Of a stretch of DNA of 5,047 bases, positions 1 to 5,047 are shown piece by piece; within the stretch, counting starts at the first letter, position 1, and each line of letters begins with the position of its first letter. The notes beneath the pieces are model-generated. The model saw only the letters and a list, made by a program, of their open reading frames with translations, was not told the origin of the DNA and ran no database searches. The position numbers and the translations under genes are program-made. Source of the stretch: an uncultured Ruminococcus sp. (GTDB taxonomy: Bacteria; Bacillota; Clostridia; Oscillospirales; CAG-272); contig CACYEW010000093.1 of assembly GCA_902773455.1 (NCBI GenBank), forward strand, positions 1-5,047. The letters run 5' to 3'.

Positions 1-135
1 CCTTTTCCCTCCGTTTTTTACGCTGTAATTCACCGCTTCGAAGATCACGGGGTAATCCTTATCGGTCATATCGAGGATACCGTACAAAAATGCGTTTACC
101 TTTTCATTATACGTTTTCATTATATCGGTTATCAT
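1..135 (-). CDS. ispA: Polyprenyl (farnesyl/geranylgeranyl) diphosphate synthase, N-terminal 45 residues, partial
   Basis: This frame starts with ATG at 135-133 and stays open to the window edge, giving 45 codons; the rest of the gene lies outside. The visible part ends in an AVNYSVKNGGKR segment. It matches the family pattern of a helix followed by GGKR (residues 42-45), whose Lys and Arg bind the diphosphate of isopentenyl diphosphate in trans-isoprenyl diphosphate synthases. The two Asp-rich catalytic motifs would lie downstream and cannot be checked. The enzyme would condense isopentenyl diphosphate with allylic diphosphates in the cytoplasm, supplying precursors of undecaprenyl phosphate and quinones. 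The start is supported by GGAGAG at 150-145, 9 nt upstream, and by a TGATG junction in which the xseB stop overlaps this ATG by one base. The neighbouring xseB favours ispA, because xseB-ispA is a common bacterial order. Chain-length specificity (C15 or C20) cannot be read from this fragment. Confidence 0.85.
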   Translation of the reverse strand, partial: MITDIMKTYNEKVNAFLYGILDMTDKDYPVIFEAVNYSVKNGGKR

Positions 136-338
136 CACGTTTCACTCTCCGTAAGGAATTTTACTTTTTGCTCCGCTTCTTCAAGCATCTTGTTTGCTCT
201 TCTTATAAGCTTCACGCCTTCCTCGAACAAAGCTACGGAAGCGTCAAGAGACGACTCCGGATTTTCAAGCTGTTTTACGATCTCATTGATCCTCGCGATC
301 AGTTCTTCATACGTGCTGTTATCGTTAATTTCCGTCAT
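135..338 (-). CDS. xseB: Exodeoxyribonuclease VII small subunit
   Basis: This 67-residue protein has the size and layout of XseB. It is an acidic helical hairpin with the family pattern YEELIARINEIVKQLE (residues 10-25), then a short turn with SSLDASVALFEEGVKLI (about 29-45), then a second helix ending in LEEAEQKV (52-59). XseB has no catalytic residues. Several copies bind the helical region of XseA to form exonuclease VII, which degrades single-stranded DNA from both ends in the cytoplasm and acts in repair and recombination. The ATG at 338-336 lies inside the end of xseA (14-nt overlap), so translation is probably coupled. It also has its own strong site, GGAGG at 352-348, 9 nt from the start. 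That would allow more XseB than XseA to be made, as the complex needs. The gene is complete, with its TGA sharing one base with the ispA start. Confidence 0.96.
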   Translation of the reverse strand: MTEINDNSTYEELIARINEIVKQLENPESSLDASVALFEEGVKLIRRANKMLEEAEQKVKFLTESET

Positions 339-1539
339 TTTCGTTAACCTCCGTTACTTTTGCAGAAAGGTGACCGTCCGTAAACGTCACTTTTATATCC
401 ATGCCCGCCGTCACGTCCTTTACGCCGGTCACGGCTTTGCCGCCGCTTTCGACGTAAGCGTATCCGCCCGAAAGGATTCTCAGCGGACTGTGAGCGTTCA
501 GTTTTGACGCCGAGTTTTCAAACGCCGACCGCTTTTTCAGCGTTATCAGCCTGATTTCGGATCTCATTTTATCTCCGAGACCGTCAAGACAAAGCCGCTT
601 ATCGGCTATGAAGCTGTACAGAGACTTCATCGAGCCGGATCTCGAAAGATCGCCGAGCATCTTTTTTTCTCTTTCGATCTTATTGCCGAGCGCCCGTTTC
701 ATCAAGCCGTAATCCGACGCAAGCTCACCTTTCAGAGCGATACTGTCGGGAACGGCGAGTTCAGCCGCCGCCGAAGGTGTGGGCGCGCGAAGATCGGAAG
801 CGAAATCGCATATCGTGAAATCCGTTTCGTGACCTACCGCCGATATTACCGGAACGTCCGATTTTCTTATCGCGCGGGCGAGCGCTTCTGAATTGAATGC
901 GTACAGATCCTCGAGCGAGCCGCCGCCGCGTCCGATTATGATCAGATCGGCTTTTTCTTTTTCATTGAAATACGAAAGCCCGGAAATCAAAGTTTTTTCC
1001 GCGTTTTCGCCCTGCACTATCGCAGGATAAACGGTAATTTCACATAACGGATAACGTCTGCCTGCGATATTTATTATATCGCGCACCGCCGCGCCGGTCT
1101 GCGAAGTTATGACGCCGATCTTTTCCGGATACTTCGGTATCGGTTTTTTTACAGACTTGTCGAACAGTCCTTCGCTTTCGAGCTTCGCTTTCAGCTGTTC
1201 GTATGCAAGATACAACGAGCCGACTCCGTCCGGAAGAATATCGTTTACGTAAAGCTGATACGTACCTCCCGCGGTATAAACGCGTACCGAACCGGTACAG
1301 ACGACTTTCATACCGTCCTCTGGCGAAAATTTCAGATTGACCGCGTCGGAACGGAACATCACGCATTTGAGCTGTGACGTACTGTCTTTGAGCGTGAAGT
1401 AAATATGACCGCTCGCGTAGTGATACTTGAAATTCGATATCTCGCCCGATACGCCGACCGATCGAAGGAACGGTGAATTGTCAAGCGTCATTTTGACGAA
1501 ATCGTTAAGTTGTGTTACGGTTAGGATCTCAGTTTTCAT
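325..1539 (-). CDS. xseA: Exodeoxyribonuclease VII large subunit
   Basis: XseA is the catalytic subunit of exonuclease VII, which cuts single-stranded DNA into short oligonucleotides. Residues about 4-100 form the N-terminal OB-fold DNA-binding domain, with the family signatures VSGEISNFKYHYASGHIYF (29-47) and YQLYVNDI (94-101). The catalytic domain follows. It contains IGVITSQTGAAVRDI (141-155), the glycine-rich GRGGGSLEDLYAFN (203-216), and AVGHETDFTICDFASDLRAP (234-253). Asp154, Arg204, His237 and Asp240 fall where the residues reported as essential in E. coli XseA (D155, R205, H238, D241) would lie. Residues about 265-345 are the helical segment that binds XseB. The end, with SPLRILSGGYAYV (351-363), is the typical closing beta domain. 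At 404 residues it is shorter than E. coli XseA (about 456), mostly in the helical segment. The ATG overlaps the upstream gene by 11 nt and has only a weak ribosome site, so coupled re-initiation is likely. Confidence 0.97.
   Translation of the reverse strand: MKTEILTVTQLNDFVKMTLDNSPFLRSVGVSGEISNFKYHYASGHIYFTLKDSTSQLKCVMFRSDAVNLKFSPEDGMKVVCTGSVRVYTAGGTYQLYVNDILPDGVGSLYLAYEQLKAKLESEGLFDKSVKKPIPKYPEKIGVITSQTGAAVRDIINIAGRRYPLCEITVYPAIVQGENAEKTLISGLSYFNEKEKADLIIIGRGGGSLEDLYAFNSEALARAIRKSDVPVISAVGHETDFTICDFASDLRAPTPSAAAELAVPDSIALKGELASDYGLMKRALGNKIEREKKMLGDLSRSGSMKSLYSFIADKRLCLDGLGDKMRSEIRLITLKKRSAFENSASKLNAHSPLRILSGGYAYVESGGKAVTGVKDVTAGMDIKVTFTDGHLSAKVTEVNENDGN
348..352 (-). promoter_or_regulatory. 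Strong ribosome binding site for xseB inside the xseA 3' end
   Basis: On the minus strand GGAGG is followed by a 9-nt spacer and then the xseB ATG at 338. It lies within the last codons of xseA, so it supports the overlapping xseB start. It contrasts with xseA, which has only a weak CGAAAGA-like purine stretch before its start. Confidence 0.8.
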
Positions 1540-2458
1540 TCATATATCTTTCGTATGCAAGCAGCGCCGTGCCGGCGGCGTTATCGGAGGAAAACGCCGG
1601 TTCGGCAAAGTATGCGCCGTATTTTTTTGAAAAATGATCTTTGATCTGCCTGTTTGAAGCAACTCCACCGGAAAAAAGTACCGGCAGTTCTCTTTTTTTC
1701 ATCGCGTTATCCGTCATTTTATCGAGAGTCTCTATCACCGTTTGAAGCGTATACGCGGCGATATACTCTTTTGAACGTCCGGATCCGTTAAGCGCTTCAG
1801 TTTTGTTCTGAAGTCCCGAAAGGTTGCAGTATGAGCCTTTTACGGAAGTTTTTATATCCGTGATCCTTTCGCTGTTTTCAAGCGCGAGCCTTTCGAGCTC
1901 CCGGCCGCACGGAAAAGAAAGACCGAGCATAACTCCGGTCCGGTCGATCATCTGTCCCGCGGTGACGTCGAGAGTACCGCCGATTATTTCCGTCGCATAT
2001 CTTATTCCGTCAGCTTTCACAAAAAGCAGCTCGAACGTGCCTCCCGATAAATGATAAGCGTAAAATTCGCCGTAATGAGGCATTTTCGACGAATAAATCG
2101 CCGCTCTTATATGCCCCTCCTGATGAGAAAAAGCGTATTGCGGCACGCAAAGAGACTTTGATACAGCAGCCGAAACCGATTTTCCGCATAAAAAGCACGG
2201 CATATACGAGCCTTCCGCGTTTCTCGGTTTATCGCTGTAACCGACCGCCGAAACGCTTTTAAGATCGGTTTTTATCATATCAAAGCACAAAGGCAGATTC
2301 TTGGTATGCGAAAATACCGCGTCGCTCTGACGAAGTCCGACCTCGCCTTTACCGACCGGCAGCGGTATTTTGACGTTTTCGGTTATGACTCCGTCAACGC
2401 ATACGGCCGCCGAAGTCGTGTAATTGCTCGTATCTATACCGAGCACGGTCACGCTCAT
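1529..2458 (-). CDS. Kae1/TsaD-like ASKHA-fold protein (TsaD paralogue, substrate unknown)
   Basis: This complete 309-residue protein belongs to the Kae1/TsaD/Qri7 family, long annotated as 'O-sialoglycoprotein endopeptidase' or peptidase M22. Visible signatures are the N-terminal phosphate loop GIDTSNYTTSAA (7-18), the HxxxH metal site SHQEGH (111-116), HLSGGT (136-141), GTLDVTAGQMIDRTGVMLGL (161-180), SGGVASN (263-269) and SDNAAGTA (291-298), where Asp292 would be the third metal ligand. It differs from true TsaD, the t6A37 tRNA-modification enzyme. The ETSCDET loop is replaced by DTSNYTT, SGGHT lacks its His, and the SQ..H..yGGV.PE.ASR segment is replaced by one containing GEVGLRQSDAVFSHTKNLP. 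A GSYMPCF motif (83-89) precedes the metal site. It is therefore probably a paralogue rather than the essential TsaD; its ligand and reaction are unknown. The start is set by GAAGG at 2472-2468 (9-nt spacer) and the one-base overlap with the nusB stop. Confidence 0.87.
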   Translation of the reverse strand: MSVTVLGIDTSNYTTSAAVCVDGVITENVKIPLPVGKGEVGLRQSDAVFSHTKNLPLCFDMIKTDLKSVSAVGYSDKPRNAEGSYMPCFLCGKSVSAAVSKSLCVPQYAFSHQEGHIRAAIYSSKMPHYGEFYAYHLSGGTFELLFVKADGIRYATEIIGGTLDVTAGQMIDRTGVMLGLSFPCGRELERLALENSERITDIKTSVKGSYCNLSGLQNKTEALNGSGRSKEYIAAYTLQTVIETLDKMTDNAMKKRELPVLFSGGVASNRQIKDHFSKKYGAYFAEPAFSSDNAAGTALLAYERYMNEN

Positions 2459-2886
2459 TACTTTATACCTTCGCCCTTGACGGCTGAATTAAGAACGCCG
2501 TTTATAAACGCGGGAGCCTGTTCGGTATCGTACTTTTTGGCAAGCTCGACCGCCTCGTTCAGCGCGACCTTGACCGGCACGTCTCCGACGTTGACCGACT
2601 CGAAAAGGCAAAGACGCATAATGGCAAGCGAAACGCGTGAAAGCCGTTCAAGAGACCAGCCGGAGAGATATTTCGATATCGTTTCATCGAGCTTTTCATA
2701 TGAAGAACAAACGCCGTAGAACACGGTGCTGACGTAATTATCGTCTTCATAACCGTAAATATTTATCGCCTGCTCGTACATTTCCTGCGGCGAAACGCTC
2801 GGATTCATAGAAAATTCGAATATGAGGCAAAACGCCTGCTCGCGCAGTTCCCTTCTGCTTTTTTTCGTTTCTTTTTCATTGTTCAT
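2458..2886 (-). CDS. nusB: Transcription antitermination factor NusB
   Basis: NusB is a small all-helical RNA-binding protein. With NusE (ribosomal protein S10) it binds boxA RNA and joins NusA/NusG complexes on RNA polymerase, supporting antitermination in rRNA operons. The 142-residue length is normal. Family signatures run in order: the basic N-terminal KKSRRELREQAFCLIFE (8-24), which begins the first helix and includes the usual RNA-binding Arg residues; LSGWSLERLSRVSLAIMRL (74-92); VPVKVALNEAVELAKKY (103-119); and FINGVLN (127-133). The start is supported by AAGG at 2899-2896, 9 nt upstream. The TAA shares a base with the next ATG (TAATG), so the downstream gene is probably translationally coupled. 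It heads the nusB to ispA block. No promoter is evident in the 75-nt gap before it, so it may depend on readthrough from the lipoprotein promoter past a hairpin. Confidence 0.97.
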   Translation of the reverse strand: MNNEKETKKSRRELREQAFCLIFEFSMNPSVSPQEMYEQAINIYGYEDDNYVSTVFYGVCSSYEKLDETISKYLSGWSLERLSRVSLAIMRLCLFESVNVGDVPVKVALNEAVELAKKYDTEQAPAFINGVLNSAVKGEGIK

Positions 2887-2907
2887 GCTTTTTAACCTTA
2901 AACAAAG

Positions 2908-2935
2908 CTCCGAGCGGGCTTACACCCACCCGGAG
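2908..2935 (-). terminator. Hairpin upstream of nusB: weak intrinsic terminator or attenuator
   Basis: On the minus strand CTCCGGGTGGG (2935-2925) pairs over all 11 positions with CCCGCTCGGAG (2918-2908), using two G-U wobbles, around the 6-nt loop TGTAAG. CTTTGTTT follows at 2907-2900, a T-rich but interrupted tract. The hairpin lies 27 nt after the lipoprotein stop and 22 nt before the nusB ATG. The shape suggests a leaky intrinsic terminator separating the lipoprotein gene from the nusB block. The imperfect T-tract and the lack of a clear promoter downstream suggest partial readthrough. Confidence 0.65.
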
Positions 2936-2961
2936 TTATAATTCCTTTCGGGATATTCTTA

Positions 2962-3891
2962 TTATTCGGCAGGTTCCTCAGCGGGAGCTTCCGTAACTTC
3001 GCCGGTATCGGCTTCGACTTTAATCTCGACGTATTCGAACATTATTTCGTGTCTTTCGTCGATCATCGTGTTCGAAAGATCGCCTTCGATCTCTTCCTCG
3101 TCTATGAGGCAGATCCACTTATGCGTTTCGTCGGCTGCGACTGTACCGATCTTAACGACTCTCCTGCCGTCTTCGGAAAGAGTCAGACCGAGTTCTTTGT
3201 CTATGTCGATGAATTTCTTTTCATAATCCGTATATTCGCCCTGCAGAAAATGCGCGATGGTCATTTCGGATTTTTCGCCGACGTAAGAGAATTTCTTGTC
3301 TTCGAAGAGCGGTTTCGCACCGTTCATCGCTTTGAACGTCGCCGTAAAGGTACGGTAAGTCTGTTCTTTGAGCTTGAATTCAAGCAGGTCGTAAGTATGT
3401 ATCTCGTCTTTTACAGGGTCCGCTTCTTTACCGTTTATGTAAAAACGCCATTCGTACATATCGTTGGAAGTCGCGCTCTTGCCGGCGGAAACGCCGAGAA
3501 CGGTATCGAGCGTATATTCCACGGTACCCTCGTACTGAGAAACGATCACGGTCGGAGCAGGCTGTTTTTTGTCTTTTTCGGCGATCGTGAGCTCAAGCGC
3601 GTAAAGACCGGTCGGTTTTGTACGGTAGAGTTGACGGGCCGCTTCATCCGTCAAAAGATTGTCTTCGTTCGTTTCAGGCGTCGCCACCTCGTCTTCCGGA
3701 GCCACACGGAGCCTGTCAAGACTCATTTTCGGTTTAGCGTTTTCAGCGGGGTTCGTATAAATATATACGGAAACGTATGCGTTTTTCTCGCTGTAAAGCA
3801 TACCTCTCTTGTTGCATCCGGCAAACGAAAATACCGTGACGGTGATCAGTATGACGGATAAAACGGTGATCAAAGTGTTTCTGATTTTCAT
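2962..3891 (-). CDS. Predicted lipoprotein with two tandem DUF4430-like modules
   Basis: The 309-residue product starts with a lipoprotein signal peptide: basic MKIRN, a hydrophobic stretch (about 6-24), then a lipobox FAGC with Cys26 as the predicted lipidated residue. The -3 position is Phe rather than the usual Leu. The mature protein should be anchored on the outer face of the membrane. After a polar linker (about 27-95), residues about 112-175 resemble DUF4430, a small domain related to the transcobalamin C-terminal beta-grasp region, with EYTLDTVLG (125-133), YEWRFYINGKEADP (146-159) and YDLLEFKL (167-174). A second, more diverged copy seems to span about 182-291, with EMTIAHFLQG (209-218), HKWICLIDEEEIEG (257-270) and HEIMFEYV (281-288). 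The tail is acidic, Ala/Pro/Glu-rich. No catalytic motif is visible and the function is unknown; a ligand- or protein-binding role at the cell surface is only a guess. The gene has its own promoter and an AGGAGG ribosome site. Confidence 0.85.
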   Translation of the reverse strand: MKIRNTLITVLSVILITVTVFSFAGCNKRGMLYSEKNAYVSVYIYTNPAENAKPKMSLDRLRVAPEDEVATPETNEDNLLTDEAARQLYRTKPTGLYALELTIAEKDKKQPAPTVIVSQYEGTVEYTLDTVLGVSAGKSATSNDMYEWRFYINGKEADPVKDEIHTYDLLEFKLKEQTYRTFTATFKAMNGAKPLFEDKKFSYVGEKSEMTIAHFLQGEYTDYEKKFIDIDKELGLTLSEDGRRVVKIGTVAADETHKWICLIDEEEIEGDLSNTMIDERHEIMFEYVEIKVEADTGEVTEAPAEEPAE

Positions 3892-3903
3892 ATCGGAACG
3901 GTT

Positions 3904-3909
3904 CCTCCT
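3904..3909 (-). promoter_or_regulatory. Ribosome binding site of the lipoprotein gene
   Basis: AGGAGG on the minus strand is a full-strength Shine-Dalgarno core, 12 nt before the ATG at 3891. This is longer than the 9-nt spacing seen at most other starts here. The spacer holds GGAACCGTTCC (3905-3895), an inverted repeat around a single central base that overlaps the last G's of the site. No in-frame ATG lies closer, so the start stands. Confidence 0.75.
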
Positions 3910-3924
3910 GATAGTTCTTTAATG

Positions 3925-3953
3925 ATTATACATCAAGATGTTAAAAATGTCAA
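3925..3953 (-). promoter_or_regulatory. Consensus sigma-A promoter for the lipoprotein gene
   Basis: On the minus strand TTGACA (3953-3948) and TATAAT (3930-3925) are separated by exactly 17 nt. Both hexamers are perfect matches to the housekeeping consensus. The start of transcription should be near 3918-3920, giving a leader of about 27-29 nt with the AGGAGG site. The -35 box lies 16 nt after the stop codon of the penicillin-binding protein gene, and no terminator hairpin is visible between them. The promoter would therefore add to any readthrough, and may also feed the nusB block downstream. I saw no clear operator. Confidence 0.88.
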
Positions 3954-3969
3954 GTAATATTAAGCAAAA

Positions 3970-5047
3970 TTAAGGCGTACCGGTCGAATTATCCGGCGAA
4001 TTGTGTTTTGAACAGTAAGAATTGAAATACTTATCAACTTTTCTGACGCGGCCGACGTACGTTTTCGGTTCCAGAGTGTTCGAATAGAACTGTGATAAAG
4101 GCGCGTAATCGGGCGCCGCGTCGCCGAGCGGTCTGAAAGTATACTGAGCGTCGGTGACTTCAAGCTGGAACGGGAACGCTCTTTCCGTTTCGAGGACGAG
4201 CGCGTACTGGATTATGTTCTCGCAGTTCGGACCGGCTATCTGCTCCGTTTCGGCGCAGAAATCTATCAGAACGTGACGCGTGCAGTATTCCTTCGGCTGA
4301 GTGCCGTTGACGTAATAACCGACTTCCGCTCTGCCTCCGCGCGGATCGTGACCGCAAACGTTCGGATCGTAAAGCTGACCGGAATCCTTGCAGATCGTAC
4401 ATTCGACTATATCGCCGTACTGTTCAAACTCCTGTTCAAGCTCTCCGCCGTTTTTAACGGCCTCCTCGTACATGGGTCGATGAAGCTCCGTCATTATCTT
4501 ATCGAAAATGAACATACCGGGGTTGACCGTATACGAATGCAGTGCTGACGGCTGAACGAAGCCGTACCATACCGCCCCGACGTAATACGGTGTGAAACCG
4601 CAGAACCATCTGTCGTACTCGTACATCGAGGTACCGGTCTTGCCCGCGACAGCGGTCCAGTTGTCTATCGTCAGATATTTTGCGTAGTTAGCAACGACGT
4701 TTTGCATCATTTTGGTCATTATGGTACAGGTGTCGCTTCTGAACACTTCGGTAGATTCCGGCTTGTTGTTCAGAACGACGTTGCCCGCGGAATCCACGAC
4801 CTGATAATACGTTCTGCTTTTGTTGTGAACGCCTCCGTTTGTAAACGTCGTGTAGGCGCTCGACATTTCACGCACGGTAAGACCGAGCGTGGTCGCGCCG
4901 AGAGCCAGAGGGGCGAGGCTGAGGTCGGACATCGTTACGCCGTTTTTGTTCGTATACGATTCAACGAGATTCGTAATGCCGAGTTTCAGCAGATATTCGT
5001 ACGATCTCTCGACCGTTACGCGTTCAAGCACCTTTACCGCTACCGTA
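3970..5047 (-). CDS. Penicillin-binding protein (class A-like), C-terminal transpeptidase part and tail, partial
   Basis: The frame is open from the window edge to TAA at 3972-3970, giving 358 complete residues; the N-terminus is missing. It opens with TVAVKVLERV, which in class A PBPs directly follows the SxN active-site motif, so that motif and the SxxK serine lie just outside. The KTGT motif, which lines the transpeptidase active site, is at 4641-4630. It is followed by the typical DRWFCGFTPYYVGAVWYG strand region. Positions numbered from the GTG at 5031 place a tail after about residue 185. It holds seven cysteines, including a CTIC pair (211, 214) and Cys at 226, 250, 259, 270 and 340. 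The tail also has the ICxxSG...C...P..YC..H pattern I associate with clostridial PBP1 tails. The protein would cross-link peptidoglycan outside the membrane. A glycosyltransferase domain is expected but not visible. The frame runs upstream through the GTG at 5031, which is not the true start. Confidence 0.92.
   Translation of the reverse strand, partial: TVAVKVLERVTVERSYEYLLKLGITNLVESYTNKNGVTMSDLSLAPLALGATTLGLTVREMSSAYTTFTNGGVHNKSRTYYQVVDSAGNVVLNNKPESTEVFRSDTCTIMTKMMQNVVANYAKYLTIDNWTAVAGKTGTSMYEYDRWFCGFTPYYVGAVWYGFVQPSALHSYTVNPGMFIFDKIMTELHRPMYEEAVKNGGELEQEFEQYGDIVECTICKDSGQLYDPNVCGHDPRGGRAEVGYYVNGTQPKEYCTRHVLIDFCAETEQIAGPNCENIIQYALVLETERAFPFQLEVTDAQYTFRPLGDAAPDYAPLSQFYSNTLEPKTYVGRVRKVDKYFNSYCSKHNSPDNSTGTP

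Noticed and set aside
2111..2125. AGGAGGGG inside the Kae1-like gene as a possible internal ribosome site
   Set aside because: It is explained by the codons for the conserved HQEGH metal motif, and no suitably spaced start codon follows.
2306..2719. A 137-codon plus-strand open frame spanning the nusB/Kae1-like junction
   Set aside because: It is antisense to two well-supported genes, shows no family motif and crosses their boundary. Other short plus-strand frames in the window were dropped for the same reason.
2937..2942. TATAAC on the minus strand as a -10 box for a separate nusB promoter
   Set aside because: The hexamer 17 nt upstream is AATAAG, which does not resemble TTGACA, and the transcript would start inside the hairpin. 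Support is too weak to annotate.
3049..3861. A 270-codon open frame on the plus strand
   Set aside because: It is fully antisense to the lipoprotein gene, which has a signal peptide, promoter and ribosome site. The plus-strand product is a Phe/Arg/Val-rich mirror of that gene with no recognisable domain.
3895..3905. GGAACCGTTCC inverted repeat between the ribosome site and start of the lipoprotein gene
   Set aside because: A one-base centre cannot form an RNA hairpin, and an 11-nt inverted repeat can occur by chance. It might be a protein site, but there is nothing else to support it.
5029..5031. GTG as the start of the penicillin-binding protein
   Set aside because: The same frame continues upstream to the window edge with conserved family sequence (TVAVK), so the GTG is internal and the gene is truncated by the window.
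1..5047. Mobile elements, CRISPR arrays, tRNA/rRNA genes, or a new defence-type system
   Set aside because: No repeat arrays, terminal inverted repeats, transposase or nuclease-effector motifs were seen outside exonuclease VII. Genes fill nearly the whole window with standard housekeeping families.

Overview
The window looks like an ordinary chromosomal housekeeping segment from an anaerobic Gram-positive bacterium of the Clostridia. The best guess is an Oscillospiraceae/Ruminococcaceae-like or related gut lineage. This rests on four things: the gene order nusB - Kae1-like - xseA - xseB - ispA, purine-rich Shine-Dalgarno sites about 9 nt from most starts, a diderm-independent lipoprotein signal, and a class A-like penicillin-binding protein with a Cys-containing C-terminal tail. 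The taxonomic call is an inference; no marker RNA gene is present. Every supported gene is on the minus strand, so transcription runs from high to low coordinates.

Region by region, in transcription order. Positions 5047-3970 hold the C-terminal part of a penicillin-binding protein: the end of the transpeptidase domain with its KTGT motif, then a tail of about 170 residues with seven cysteines. Its 5' part lies outside the window. The 78-nt gap at 3969-3892 contains a textbook sigma-A promoter (TTGACA, 17-nt spacer, TATAAT) and an AGGAGG ribosome binding site. These drive a gene at 3891-2962 for a predicted secreted lipoprotein that appears to carry two tandem DUF4430-like modules. A short gap (2961-2887) holds an 11-bp hairpin followed by a weak T-tract. 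After it comes a tightly packed block: nusB (2886-2458), a TsaD/Kae1 paralogue (2458-1529), xseA (1539-325), xseB (338-135) and the first 45 codons of a polyprenyl synthetase, probably ispA (135-1, running off the window).

In the last block each gene overlaps the next by 1, 11, 14 and 1 nt, which points to one operon with translational coupling. NusB acts in transcription antitermination and elongation. XseA and XseB together form exonuclease VII. IspA would make prenyl diphosphates for cell-wall and quinone lipids. The Kae1-like protein keeps the ASKHA-fold signatures and HxxxH metal site of TsaD but differs in other TsaD signatures, so its substrate is unknown.

No mobile element, CRISPR array, tRNA, rRNA or defence-like system was seen. 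I found no clear evidence of a wholly new system. The items most worth a second look are the Kae1-like paralogue, the duplicated lipoprotein domain, the hairpin in front of nusB and the cysteine-rich PBP tail.
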